This document shows positions 10,189 to 24,737 of a DNA stretch of 64,000 nt, one piece after another. Under the pieces are notes generated by a model. The model did not search any database and had not been told where the DNA came from. It saw only the letters and a program-made list of their open reading frames with translations. The stretch is from Paratrimastix pyriformis. Taxonomy: Eukaryota > Preaxostyla > Paratrimastigidae. The stretch is from contig JAPMOS010000027.1 of the NCBI GenBank assembly GCA_027972325.1, positions 186,001 to 250,000 of the forward strand, in the 5' to 3' direction. Position 1 is the stretch's first letter. Each line of letters starts with the position of its first letter. The position numbers were made by a program, and so were the translations under genes.

Positions 10189-11259
10189 ATGAAACATCGG
10201 CTGGCAGAGTGTGTCTCACCCCAAGCGGTTCTATTCGCGACGGAAAGAGTCTGCGCCCCGGCCGCTATGAGTCTTGCTGGAGACAACACCACATCAAATA
10301 TGGCCGCCGCTGGGGGGTCTAATGCGATCACAGAACCACTGTTGCAGCTCTGCATCGTGCGGGGCACCAAAGAGGTACAGCTCTCGATCGCGCCCACCCA
10401 GACGGTGGCTGATCTGAAATGGCGCATCCAACGGGAGGCCTTCAAGGTGCCCTTCAAGCGACAGCGCCTAACTCTGGCCGACGGGGCCCCTGCTGCCGCC
10501 CATCAGCAGCAGCCGGGCGGCAAGCCACCCAAGCCGGTGGTGGTGGGGCCGAACCATGTGGCCCTGGGTCGGGTGGCGGGGCTGCGGAGCGGGAGCCGCG
10601 TGGCTGTGAAGGACCTCGGTCCACAGATGGACTACCGGGCCGTCTTCTTGGCCGAGTATGCGGGGCCCCTGGCCATCGTGCCCATCGTGGCCCTCGTGCG
10701 CCCCTGGTCTACGGGCCCGCCCTCACGGCCGCCCACCCACTGGTCCTGGCCCAGGTCTGCTTTGAGGATACGGCAGCGCGGCCATGCCAGAGGCCCCCTT
10801 TGCCCTTCGTCATCTCACCGGCCTCCTCTGCCTTCCTTTCTCCTCCCCTCCCCCCTCCCCTACCTACCCCTGCTTTGTGATTGCAGATAGTTGGCCTGCT
10901 TTGCTGGGTACTGCACTACACGAAACGGCTCTTGGAATCGGTGTTCTTGCACAGCTTCAGCCATTCCACGATGCCCCTGTCCGCTCGGGGATCCCCACTC
11001 CCCCCCCCCCCCCCCCCCTCCACCGCTCCCCCTCCACCCACCCTTCACCACTCCCCCTCCACTCCACTCCCCCTTCCTTCCCAGCCTCATTGTTGTTTCT
11101 TTTTCCGGACGCCGGCGACGACTCGGCGGCTCGGCGGGTGGGGCGCCGTGACGATGGCGGGTGCTGTGGCGGCATGGGCGGCATGGGCGACATGGACGGC
11201 ATGGGCGACATGGACGGCATGGACGGCATGGACGGCATGGACGGCATGGGCGGCATGGA

Positions 11260-11330
<71 letters not shown>

Positions 11331-11331
11331 A

Positions 11332-11380
<49 letters not shown>

Positions 11381-12032
11381 GGGCTGGGGGGGGGGGGAGA
11401 AGGTTCAACCTGGCCAAGAACTGCACCTACTACTGGGGCGCCGCAGTCATGGTGGGCTACTTCCTGATGCATCCCCTCTACACGGCGCCCCCGTCCTGGT
11501 GCCTCGCCCTGGGCGCGCCCCTGTGGGTCCTCTTCGAAGCCACCAACTTCCTGTCCGTTCTGTCACCACCTGCCCCCCCCGGCTGTGCGGGAGGCGGGTG
11601 CAGGAGGCGGGCGTGGGCGTGCGCGGGGGCGGGGTGTCGGCCCCAATTCTGGCATCTGCCCTTCTGGTGCCGCTTCCCCCGACCCACTTGCGCCCCCGCA
11701 CCCACCCGCACCCACCCGCACCCACCCGCACCCACCCGCCACCTGCACCCACCCGCGCGCAGCTGCCACCAGCACCTCGCCTCCCTCCGGCGGCGCCCCA
11801 TCCCCGGGCTGAGCGCGACCGAGGCCGCCCATGCGCACCCGGTGCCGACCATGGGCCTGTTCCGCTGGGTGGTGTGCCCCAACTACACGGCCGAGATCCT
11901 GGGCTGGGCCGCCTTCAACCTGGTCCGCCCGCACCACCTGCACCCCCCCGCCGGCGTGTGTGTGTGCGTGTGTGTGCGCGTGCGTGTGTGCGTGTGTGCG
12001 TGTGTGCGTGCGTGTGTGCGTGTGTGCGTGTG

Positions 12033-12064
<32 letters not shown>

Positions 12065-12096
12065 ACACGAGGGCGTTCTCTACCTCACGCACACCC

Positions 12097-12145
<49 letters not shown>

Positions 12146-12316
12146 CGACCTGGCGACCCCTGGCGACAGATGACCTCGACCCTGGCCGGGATGCTCTTCA
12201 TGGTCGCCGGGGCGGCCCAGATGTACCAGTGGGCCCAGGGCAAGCGGCGCCGCTACCTGGACGAGCACCCCGCCTACCCGCGCCACCGCCCGTGCATCTT
12301 CCCGCCCTGCTTCTGA
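10189..12316 (+). CDS. TECR: Very-long-chain enoyl-CoA reductase, copy 2 (one-base break in exon 1)
   Basis: Same five-exon gene as copy 1: 10189-10754, 10887-10978, 11403-11552, 11763-11922 and 12170-12316. Introns are 132, 424, 210 and 247 nt with gtctgc, gtccgc, gtccgt and gtccgc donors. Exon 1 has GG where copy 1 has GGG (about 10705-10707), which breaks the frame inside the transmembrane motif RPWVYGPALTAA. Exon 3, broken in copy 1, is intact here. The exons sum to 1115 nt in each copy, and an intact gene would be 1116 nt (371 residues). Each copy therefore lacks one base, at a different place. If real, neither makes full-length enzyme; if these are sequencing errors, the organism has two nearly identical active genes. 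Confidence 0.88.
11171..11400. repeat. (GGCATG)n minisatellite and G run in TECR copy 2 intron 2
   Basis: About 34 hexamers ending in a run of 12 G just before the acceptor (gagaag). It differs in unit number and variant order from the copy 1 array. Confidence 0.9.
11955..12143. repeat. GT-type microsatellite and C45 run in TECR copy 2 intron 4
   Basis: An interrupted (GTGC)/(GT) tract at 11955-12063 is followed by 45 consecutive C at 12099-12143. This is the longest homopolymer of the window, and it lies about 25 nt before the acceptor. Confidence 0.9.
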
Positions 12317-12530
12317 CAGCGGCGGTGGCTCGCAGGAAAAGCTCCCTCCCTTTTTTTTTCGAAACATCACAAAGAGATGGCATTTCACACACCAAGGCGC
12401 CTACTTGGCTTTGCTCGAGACTGGTGGCCACCCCCGAGCAGGAGCCAAAAAAAACCTTCTGAACCCGATCCCGAATCAACGAAGGATTGGTGGTCTTCGC
12501 GCGCCGAATGTTCTCCAAAGCAACAGGAGT

Positions 12531-13255
12531 TTACCGGTACGACTTCTGCTGGCGAGAGCGGGCACCGCGACCGCCGAACTTCTTGGGCTCCATGTTGCGA
12601 GGATCGGCAACAAGGAGGGAGCGGTCGAAGTGGCCGAGGAGGTCCTTCAGCTGCTTCTTCTTGGACTCGTCGACGACTGAGAGAGAAGATTTGTATTAGT
12701 AATGGCTCACATTCTCAAGAGTGAGGCAGACACTTCTGGTAGTAGGCGCAGATGCCCTTGGCAATAGACTGGCGGATGGCGTAGATCTGAGAGGTGTACC
12801 CACCACCACGGACGCGAACGCGAATGTCCACATCGGCGAACTTGTCGCGGCCGAGGAGGAGGATGGGCTCGAAAACCTTGTAGCGGAGAACCTCGGGCTG
12901 AACGAGCTCAATGGGGCAGCCGTTCACCTTAATGAGGCCCTTACCCTTCTTGCAGAAGGCAACGGCAACGGCGTTTTTCTACACAAACGAGCGAGAAGAT
13001 AGTAATGTAAGGATAAGGATAATCACTTCGTCTTCCACGCAGAGTTCAGTCTCTTCTTATTGATGCATGATGAAAGGAAGAGAACACAATGCGGGACCGG
13101 GACCCATCATGAGTCATCACTTCTACCGCTCCTCAATACATTGATATAGCGGCTGCTTCTCATCGTATCTCGTCAAACCGCACGCACGCCACTGAAAAAG
13201 AGCAAAGACCGACCTTGCGACCGAAGACCTGCACGCTCTTTTGCTCAGACTCCAT
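12531..13255 (-). CDS. RPS16: 40S ribosomal protein S16 (uS9)
   Basis: Exons are 13214-13255, 12732-12978 and 12531-12676. Introns are 235 nt (after FGRK) and 55 nt (after YYQK). The product (144 residues) has the full eukaryotic uS9 signature: [53 protein letters not shown] and the invariant C-terminus ending QKSYR, which contacts P-site tRNA. It is the best-conserved gene of the window and confirms the GTCGG and GTCTG donors. The unusually long first intron is A/T-richer than its neighbours. Confidence 0.96.
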
Positions 13256-13401
13256 GTTGGGCGCGAAAAGGGTGAATTCAACCACGGTCCAGTCGGCTCC
13301 CCCCGCACACCTCCCGACTCAAACTCTTCTCTGTCCATCGTTTCCTGTGTGGTGACCGCACCTTTCTTTTTCGATTCTGCCTTTTGTTGACTAGATTTCA
13401 A
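13256..13401. promoter_or_regulatory. Divergent region upstream of RPS16
   Basis: 146 bp between the RPS16 ATG and the next plus-strand ATG. It includes pyrimidine-rich stretches such as cctttctttttc on the plus strand, but no firm motif. Confidence 0.3.
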
Positions 13402-13682
13402 ATGGCCATTTTTTTCGCATTTTCTTTCTCAACCATTTCATCCCTTGTCTTGGTGTTCAGCCACGCCCCGTCGAAAATCTTGTTCCTTGTGTGGATCTTG
13501 TTCGGGTCCAGTTTACTCTTAGGTTTATATCCTATATACAGTCTTCAATGCCTGGCTGAGATCCGTCGTCCAGACGCGGGTTGTCTCAACTTCCTTCGCG
13601 CTCATTGGAACCTCCTACGAGAGCGAACGCGGACAAAAGATCGCATAGCACGAAAAGAAATTGTGATGGCCAATATCAATCG

Positions 13683-16502
<2,820 letters not shown>

Positions 16503-16562
16503 AATTCGGCGACACGCGCCGCTCAGCAGAAAAAAACCGGAAGAGCTTCTGGATCCTTTGGC
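16503..16562. promoter_or_regulatory. 60-bp divergent promoter between MST kinase and CSA
   Basis: Only 60 bp between opposite ATGs; no recognisable core element. Confidence 0.35.
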
Positions 16563-19409
16563 ATGTTCGGCTGGTCCAAACGTCAAACACAGCGGGCCCG
16601 CGAAGATTCATTGGAGCTCTCTCTCCGCACGATTGTTGTGCCCCCAATGGTGGGCGCAGTAGTGACGCTCGATTTAGACCCAGCAGAATCGCGGTAGTCT
16701 GTTTTGTCATCGTTATTTACTCGGGATCAGACTTGCTTGTGATTAGTCTCCTTGCCGCAGGAACTGTTGGATCTTTGGCCATCTATGATACGGAGGCGAT
16801 CGGTAAACAGACAAGGGAAACTTCTTGCCTTGATCCGCTTTTGCATCGTCCTTTGGCCCCAAAGACAGAGCAGGAGGCTGTCGACAATCGGGCACTGGCC
16901 CCCCTGTGTACTACCGAACGGTCCGTTGAAAATAATCCCTGAAGCGACGACACGCCTCTCCCTGGCAATGCCAGCTCCCTGGAGCGGCATTGCACCCACG
17001 TGACATGTGCCCGATGGTACCCCGTGGACAATGGGCTGTTCGTTTCGGGCTCCATGGACCAGACTGTGCACGTATGGGACACGAACACGATGGATGTCTG
17101 TTTCCAGCTCCATTCGTTCATTCGCTCACCCCAGCCCATCCCACCCAGGCGATCGCGACCTTCCCATCCGAGCAGCCCGTCTTGTCGCTCTCGATGAGCC
17201 CCATCGCCGTCACGCACGCCCTTGTTGCTGGTCCGTCTGGGTCACCTCCGCTCCGTGGTGTGTCTCACCCCGGCATGCCCCGCCCCTGGCCGCAGTGGCC
17301 ACCCAATGCCCCGAGGTGCGCCTCCTGGACATGCGCGCCGGGGCCTTCGTCCAGGTCATGCGCGGTCCGCCTCGCCCCCCGTCCCCCGGCATCACCCCAC
17401 CCAACGCCGGCCCAACCCCCCGGCTCTGCTGCTGCGACTGACCGCCCTCACTCCTGACGGCCCTTGCGGCGGCGCATGCAGGCCACCAGGACCACGTGCT
17501 GGATGTGCGCTGGGCGGGCGACTCGGAGACGCTGCTCTTCTCGGCCTCCAAGGACGGCTCCGTCCGCCTGTGGGACATCCGTCGGGCGGGGGCGCTGGCC
17601 TGCTTCGACGCGGCCCTCGGCTCGTCGGCGCCGCTGCTCTCCCAGACCCGCCTCCCGCCCGCCCGCACCCTGCCCACCGACCGCCGCGCCGCCGCCGCCG
17701 CCGCCGCCAGGCCCCAGGGGGCAGCCGGTGGGCCTCCCGCCTGGGTGGGTGGTCTGCACCTGCCCAGCCCCGACTCGCGGCATGGCGGCGGCCTTTTCGG
17801 CTAACGGTACTTTGGCTTCGCCTCGCCTTGGCATCCCCAGATCCGACGGCCTTCAGCCGGGCCGCCCCCAGGGCCCACGAGGAGTGGGTCAACTGCCTCG
17901 AGATGACCGCCGACGGGACGGGCCTCCTCAGCTTCGGTCTGCCGCCCCACCCTCGCCCTCGCCCTCGCCCTCGCCCTCGCCCTCGCCCTCGCCCTCGCCC
18001 CCACTTCCGCCTCGCCTCCGCCCGCCACGGCAACAACGATCACCACGTCGGGCCCTTGTTTGGGCTCCCTGCGCTCCAGGACGGGACGGCTGCCTGCGGT
18101 GGTGGGACCTGATGCGGATGAAGGCCCCGTATGGCTCCCCGCCTCCCCAGCCCCCTCGCGGACCGCCCCGTACGCCCCCTCGCACCGGCGAGCCCCGAGC
18201 CCCCCTCGTCCCCCTCCCGGGCTCCCGTTCGCGGCCCAGGCATCCGTCCACGCCGTTCCAGTCCCCCAAGCCCAGGGCCAACCCCCCTGGGGCGACGGTG
18301 GCTCCCCCCGGGGCCCCAACCGGGGGCCGGATCGCCCTCCATAACCCGTCTGTCATGGCCGCCCTCGAGGCCGCCGCCGCCCGGGCCGCCGGTCGGCCCG
18401 ATCCCAAGCACCGGCACCTCCGGCCCCCCATCCGCCCCAGCGCTCCGATTGTCATCGACGACGACGACGACGACGACGACGCTCTGGCTGATGGGGTTGG
18501 AGACGCCGAACCCGAGGCGGCCCGGGACGGCGGCGGTCCCGCCCCGGCAGTCGCCGTCAGGGACCAGCCACAGCCACCCGCCGGCCCGTCGCTGTCGCCG
18601 CCCAGCTGGCACTGCGCCCGACCTCCTTTGGGGTCTGTGGGCTGTGTGTGCGGGGGTGGGAGGGGGGTGGGAGGGGGGTGGGAGGGGTGGGAGGGTGGGA
18701 GGGGTGGGAGGGTGAGCCGGCTGGCGGTCTGATCGTTGCTTTTGCTCCAACAACCGCAGGCCCGGGTGTGCGGCCTGCCCAACCAAAACCCCTGCACCAT
18801 CCAGATGGCCACATCTCCCCTCCGGAGCCACGGTCTGCCTGGCCATGGCCCCATGACCCGCCACCGCCGGCCCCCTGGCCCCAGTCCTCGTTCCACTCCC
18901 CTCACCACCTCCACCACCACAGCCTTTGTCCCCGTGGGGCGCGATATTGCCGTGGTGGACTTTTCGCTCTCACCCGGCGAGGACGAGGAGGACGCCGAGC
19001 CGCCGACCCCGCCCGACGAGAGCGAAGGCCCCGTGGTGGGCGGCCGGGTTGTGAAACTCCTGAAGGGCCACAATGAGCCGGTGCGCTGCTGTTGTTATAG
19101 CCCACGGACAAACGTCTGGGACTTTTCCCTGCCCTTCGCTCACGTCTAAATGGATCCGCAGGAACTTTTTTCGGCTGGTCAAGATCGCACCATCTATCTG
19201 TGGTCTCCGACCCTTCTGCCTCAAGCTGATCGCGTACGGACTTCTTATCCGATCCTTCCGGACCTTGCGGCTCCGGTCGGTGGCGCGCCCGCTGGTGAGA
19301 TTCTGCCTGCGGAGATTAATGCGGAGGTCTGTTTGTTCTGTTGTTCCGAAAATCCTCCACGTGGAATCATTTTCTGTAGTTGCCCCCTGATGTCGACGCC
19401 TGGGATTAA
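16563..19409 (+). CDS. ERCC8: CSA/ERCC8 WD40 repeat protein with acidic low-complexity insert
   Basis: Start ATG at 16563 (MFGWSKRQTQ, like MLGFLSARQTG in animals). Introns include 16694-16746, 16803-16868, 16906-16944, 19114-19161 and 19327-19379. WD repeats in order: LLAAGTVGSLAIYD; RWYPVDNGLFVSGSMDQTVHVWD, the family signature; VRLLDMRAGAFVQVM; LDVRWAGDSETLLFSASKDG with LWDIRR; WVNCLEMTADGTGLLSFG; AFVPVGRDIAVV; LLKGHNEPVRCCCY; ELFSAGQDRTIYLW. The end DAWD matches the animal tail. CSA is the substrate receptor of a CUL4-DDB1 ubiquitin ligase in transcription-coupled repair. Between the sixth and seventh blades sits an insert of about 250 residues, Pro-rich with a run of eight Asp (18455-18480), absent from animal CSA. 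Confidence 0.85.
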
Positions 19410-19492
19410 GTGATGACGATCCCCCGAGCCACGGCCTTCCGGACCCGTCTGCGTTTCCGCAGGGCTGGCCAGCAAAGCCCCGTCCCCACTCC

Positions 19493-22053
19493 GATGCTCC
19501 GGCATTTGACGGTTCTCTTGTTGATTGTCACCACAGCTTATGCTGGGGATCTTCCAAATCCACGGCACAATCCTGCGGTGGCTTTTCCAAGCTCGGAGCG
19601 CCGGTTTTATCGCGAGCATTTCGACCCTTCATCCTCAGTTGATCTCTGGATCTCAAATCGGTTTGGGCTCATCAAGCCAGCAACATACCGCACACTCAAC
19701 AACAAGGTTTGGTCTTCAACTCTCATGAACCACAACCATTTTCCCCAGCTCTCCCGTCTATCAACTTCACATGGACTCGATGTCGGGATTGCCTTGGATG
19801 CTGCATATCTCCCGGAAGAAGAAACCCAACGGAGCGGAGGGATTCTTTCTGCGCTGCTGGGGCTCGAGGAACAGGCCTCGGACCCCAACGAGCAGGTCGG
19901 GTGGCTCCTCGACGAGGCCGAGGCGCGGGCCGAGCGGCTGCGGAGGGCCTGGGGCGGCCTGGGTTGCCTCGTCTACGTGCTGGAGGAGTCCCCCGATGAA
20001 GACGCGCAGCCTTCCGTGGGTGGAGGAGGATTTGTCTGCGTCGTGATCGGCCCTCGCCTCACTCTCGCCTCACTCCTCGCCTCAGCCCGCCTTTGGGTCG
20101 CCCCCGCCCCTCACCACCGCGCTCCTCTCCTTTCCCGTTCTGTGGCCCCCCGCAGAACTTCATGTTCTCGATCGGATTCATCCCGATCTACTCGACCTTT
20201 GGCACGCGCACCTCTTCGGCCGCCCAGAACGCCCGGCTGCTGCCCCGGTACACGGTCCACTTTGCCCTGAGCCCCCAGCTGGCCGCCGGGCTGCGCGGCT
20301 CCGCCAAGGACCCCGCCGCCCTGGCCGAGCGGCTCTACGAGGCGTTCTTCGACCGGATGGCCCTCAAGGCCTCCAAGGAGCGCCTCGACAAGGCCCTGGG
20401 ACGCCTGGTGGATGTCCTGGTGGAGGCCCTCGAGGCCGTCGGGCCCCTCCCCCCCGGCGATGTCCCTCAGCCGGAGGAGGATGATGAAGCGGCTCCGGCA
20501 CCACCGCCGCCCCCACAGACCGAACGGCAGGGGTGGGCCATGCGGCTGCTGGCCCGGGTGATGCAAAAGGCCGTCGAGCAGGACCCACAGTACCACAGGG
20601 GGCCCCCGCCACGGACAGCCCGCACCGCCCGCAGGCAGGGGGCATCATCGCCCGGGCCCGGATGGCGCGGGCCGGCACGGGCATCGCCCCGAAGCCCTCG
20701 GAACGCACCCGCAGCTCCACTCCTCCGCCGGGGGCCGAGCAGGGCGTCGGCCGGGCCCAGGACCGCTACGGGGCCCAACCCGACGCGGGGCTGGTGGGCG
20801 TCGTGGGGCGGTTCCTCCGCGGGGCCGGCCGGCTGGTCTTCCTGGACATGCGCGGCTGGCTCAACCCGCTGCTCTTCCTGCTGACCTGGGCCTTCACCCC
20901 CAGGGCCCACCAGTGGTGGCGGGTCCGGGTCATGGGCCGCCGGGCCCCCCTGGGCCGCCTCACGCGGTGGGTCAAGGTCCGCTTCCGCCCCCCGGTCCGC
21001 CGGATGCCCACCCCCCATCTTGTCCTTGTCCTTGTCCTTGCTCTTCTTCTGGGCAGAGGCTCGTCCGGGGCCCCCCGCCGCCGCGGCCCCAGCACCGGCC
21101 GCTCTTCTCGAACGTGTGCCCCATCTGCCTGGACGAGTTCCCGGCCGAGTACCAGGCCCTGGCAAACCCACCCGCCGACGGCTCGCCCCCATCCGCTGGG
21201 GCTGGCCCGATGCCCTCCCCCACCCACTCCCCCACTCCCTCCGCCTCCCCGCCCCCCCTCCCCCACCCCCTCCGCACACGCGGCCGCGGAACCGGCAGCC
21301 TCAGTCGGCCCTGGGCCCTCGTCGCCCCCGCCCATGGACTTCCCCGGATCGGGCGCCCGCGGCCCCGCCTCCTCCTCCTCCTCCTCTCTCTCCTCCCTCT
21401 CCTCGCCAGCCCCACCAACGGCCCCCGCCCAGCCGTCCCAGCCGACGGGCTTCCAGCCGGACGGGGATGTGCTCCTCCGCGAGGCGCCCCGCCACCGGAT
21501 CCGCATCCTCCCCTGCGGCCACGGCTTCCACATGTCCGCCGCCTGGCCTTGGGGGAGGGGAGGGGAGGGGCTCATGGCTGTTCTTGCCCATTGCTCATAT
21601 TGCTGCTTCTCCCGACCAACGTGGTCTCCCGACCTGTCGGTCGGCTGCGTGCTGGCGGGCCGTGGGGGCAGCGACTGCATCGACCCGTGGGTGGATGCCC
21701 ACCGGACGTGCCCCGTCTGCCGCGCCCCTGCCGCCGACGAAGAGTCCGCCCCGCCCCGGCCGCCCCTCCCCGCCACCCGCCACCCGCCTCGCACCGCCTG
21801 GGCGCCCGTCTCACGGAACATCTTCCCCGCCTTGCAGCGACTAGGCTGGCCGCTTCGCGTTGACCCATCGGCCCCTGGCCGGCCTTCGTCGGCTTCCTGC
21901 GCTCCTCTTCTGCCTTCCTCTGGCCTTCCTTTTGGGCCAATTCAGTTGTCTTTCGAGGACCACGAACCGACAGAACAGCACAGGGGGGGGAGGGGGGGGG
22001 GGGGGGGGGGGGGGGGGATGGAGGAAATGAGCAAGGCCGGCGGTGGTGCCTAG
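19493..22053 (+). CDS. Secretory-pathway RING-H2 E3 ubiquitin ligase
   Basis: The likely start is the ATG at 19493, giving a signal peptide MLRHLTVLLLIVTTAYAGD. An in-frame ATG a little upstream also exists. After a luminal-type region and a long helical stretch comes one hydrophobic segment (WLNPLLFLLTWAF), then a RING-H2 finger. The finger is built by splicing: CPICLDEF, a long Pro-rich loop, then ILPCGHGFH joined across an intron (gtccgc...gggcag) to IDCIDPWVDAHRTCPVCR. All eight Cys/His ligands are present. Such proteins are membrane-anchored ligases of the endomembrane system. The 3' end is unsettled: the frame stays open through a G run to 22053, just past the stop of the opposite BCD1 gene, so an unseen splice probably ends it sooner. 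Confidence 0.75.
21985..22017. repeat. G-rich homopolymer tract at the RING/BCD1 convergence
   Basis: A G8 run, one A, then about 24 further G, between the 3' ends of two converging genes. Confidence 0.85.
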
Positions 22054-24646
22054 GGCCGGCCCCCGTCGGTTCTGGGCTTCTTGTGGTCGATCAGCATGAA
22101 GCCCATGGCCATGGGGTCTTCGAACGCGGGGCTCGGGGCAGCCGGAGCCGGCCGTGCGGGCGGGGGGGGCGGGGGGCAAGCTGGGGCAGTGATGGCCACC
22201 TGAGGGGGCGCGTGGATGATGGGCATGGGCATGGACATGGGCGCTTGCAGGGACGGGTAGCTGTCCAAGGGCCGCTTGTCGGGCCGCGGCCCTCGGTCGA
22301 ACCCGCCGCGCCCGCCGCGCCCGCCACCCCATCCACCGCGCCCACGTCCCCCACGCCCCCCACGTCCGCCGCGCCCGCCGCGCCACCCGTCGCTCTGCTT
22401 GTGGCCCTGAGGCAGGGACTGGGCGGTGGGGCCCTGCGGCCCCGATGTCGGCTCGGCTGGGGCGGGGCCACCCTTACCCGGCTGGGCGGGCGGGGAGGAT
22501 GGCGAGGGGGCTGGAGCGGGCCCCGCTTGGACCGCGTCCCGGGGGAGGAAATCCCGGCCCCAGCCGCCCCGCCCACGGCCTCGACCACCGCGCCCCCCGC
22601 GACCACCCCGGCTGCCCCGCCACGAGGGACGCTCCTCGCCCGGCCCGGCAGGTGGGCCACCGGCCCCGCCCTCGGGGCCGCGGCACCGCCCACGGCCGCC
22701 ACCGCGCCCCCATGACTGGCCCCCCCGGGCACCCCGACCCCGGCCGCGCGGGCGTGGGGCGCGCATATGAGCGGCGGCCCACTCGGGGCCCAGTCCCGTG
22801 TCGTCCTCGAGCAGAGCCTCCTCCCCGGGTGGGGCGACGGGGCCGCTTCCCAGGGCCGAGGGACCGACGCCGGCCGCTTGGGCAGCCGCCAGGAGGTCCG
22901 AGCTGACCGCTGCAGGCGCAGGGCCCCGAGCGGCGGGGGCGGATGCAGGGGCGGCCGGGCTCGAGCGATGCTCGAGGTGCATGGGGCCCGCCTCACCCTC
23001 TTCGGCCGCCTCCTCGCCACTGTCAAGGGCACCAGCGGGCCCAGCGGAGGGCCGACCCATGGCGGCTGGGGCGGGTGCCGACAGCCCGGGCCCAGCAGCG
23101 AAGGCCCCCTCCTCACCCTCCTCATCCTCGTCGTCCTCGTCCTCGTCCTGCTCGGGCTCGTCTGCAACACCCGGCTCGCGGGGGTGCTTCTGGCCCAGGA
23201 TGGTGGCTGCGTCGAGGCCCAGGGCGGCCGCCACTCCGGGCATCTGCACCAGGGCCGCCAGCGAAGGGGTCACGGGGGCTCCCACCCCATCAGCAGCCGC
23301 AGCAGAGGGGAGGTCCGGCTCGCTGCCGCTGCCGGGGGCTGGAGGGCCGGGCTGCTTGGGAGCGGGGGCAGGGGGCGGCGGGTACTTGTGGGCCTCCGCG
23401 GGCGGCACCACGAAGAACCGCGGGAACTCGAGCACCGTCCGGCCCGCCAGGGCCTGCCCCAGGGTGGCAGTGGGCTCGACCGCATGGTACCCGGGTGCGT
23501 TAGCCTGCGTGTGGTGTGCGGGGGCAGGCGGAGGGCGATCAGAGACCGTCGCCCGATGGGAAGGCGCTGCATGTGCGCATCCATCGAGGTGGCGCCGGCC
23601 CATGCGGCACGGATCTTGCCCGCCACGAAGCGTGTCCCCCAACCCGACGCCGCCGGACAGACGGGCATATGCGGGATGTCCAGGAAGATGCGACCCGCCT
23701 GGGGCCGGTAGGTGACCAGGGTCCCCGCGACGGGGGCGCTTGGGTCCGCCGGGGCGGAAGGGTCTCCCACCAGCTGTGGCAATGGGTGTAGGAGCGCGTG
23801 TTCCGCCAGCAGCGATCCCAGGGTGGCGCTCTCGGGCACTCTGCCCCGAGATGACCAGGGGGTCGACACAAGCCAAAAGGAGAGGACGAGGCGAGGGCGA
23901 GTGAAGGCGAAGAATCGGAAGGCTGCAGGGTACGGACGCCTCGTCAACCAATCGGCGCGGCTGGGCAGGCGGCGTGGTGGCAGCCGAGGGGTCCGCGGGG
24001 AAGAGCCACTCGACCCGCCAGTAGACCGTCCGGGTGGCAATGTGGTAGAGGGACGTATTTTCCTCGTGGCGGCTCATCCCCCCGGGGAGCAGCTTGACGC
24101 GGGTGCCCCTGTGGGCCGCCTCCTCGACGAACATCGAGATGTTGCGCTTGACCGTGCATCGGGTCGGGCCAGCCCCGCCGGAGCCAGGCACCCGAAGGGC
24201 GACCAGCTTGGCGGAGGGGCCGCTGGGTGACGGAGCAACAGTAGCAGAGTCAGAGCGGGACGAGGGAAAGAAGAGATCGTGCTTGCTGGACTTCACCAGG
24301 GAGCTCGTCCGGATGGCATCTTCGAGAAAGTGCAGATCTGCAGCACCGAACGTCCATAGGGCAAGCATTGCATAAAGTTCGACAGACCGTTCGTAAGGGT
24401 GTTGGCGTTCATCTGGGACAGTGGAATAAAACTGGTGCGATCACGTTGCCCAGTGCATCCGCGTTCTTCTTTGTGTTTCTTGACGCAGGGCAGTGAGCAT
24501 GTCTGGCAGGAACATGCGGGACACTTATAAATGGCTTTTTTTCCCTTACATATCTCGCAGAGATGATCCATCGCCCCAACAACCGGAGTACGGTTACCAC
24601 CCCGGGAGAGAGCATTACGGCTGCTTTGGGTTTGTTTCAGGCTCAT
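22050..24646 (-). CDS. ZNHIT6: Box C/D snoRNA protein 1 (HIT zinc finger) with RGG tail
   Basis: The N-terminal HIT-type zinc finger is complete: CEICKGKKAIYKCPAC, then CSLPCVKKHKEERGCTG. A 50-nt intron (24338-24387, gtctgt donor) restores NDLHFLEDAIR, the family continuation. A 97-nt intron (23841-23937) restores RRLVDEAVPESATLGSLL. The conserved core continues through VKLLPGGMSRHEENTS, VYWRVEWLFP and VLEFPRFFVV, as in human ZNHIT6. BCD1 helps assemble box C/D snoRNPs in the nucleus. Unlike animal or yeast BCD1, about 300 residues follow: an acidic segment (DEPEQDEDEDDEDEEGEEG) and then two blocks of RGG/GRG repeats typical of RNA-binding, arginine-methylated tails. The C-terminus is DHKKPRTDGGRP. 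Confidence 0.85.
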
Positions 24647-24737
24647 TCTAATCGAGGTCTTCACAAATACAGGGTAGTGAAAATGGTCTGATTCAACACA
24701 CGGACAAACAACACCAAAAACGCGATCCGCTCATCGC

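Larger units (their letters stand above)
10170..12318. repeat. Right arm of the TECR inverted duplication
   Basis: Reverse complement of the arm at 5638-7765. The two arms flank a 2.4-kb spacer holding three intact genes (TIM17-like, dynactin p24, BLOC1S1). Sequence beyond the stop codon is unrelated between arms. Confidence 0.9.
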
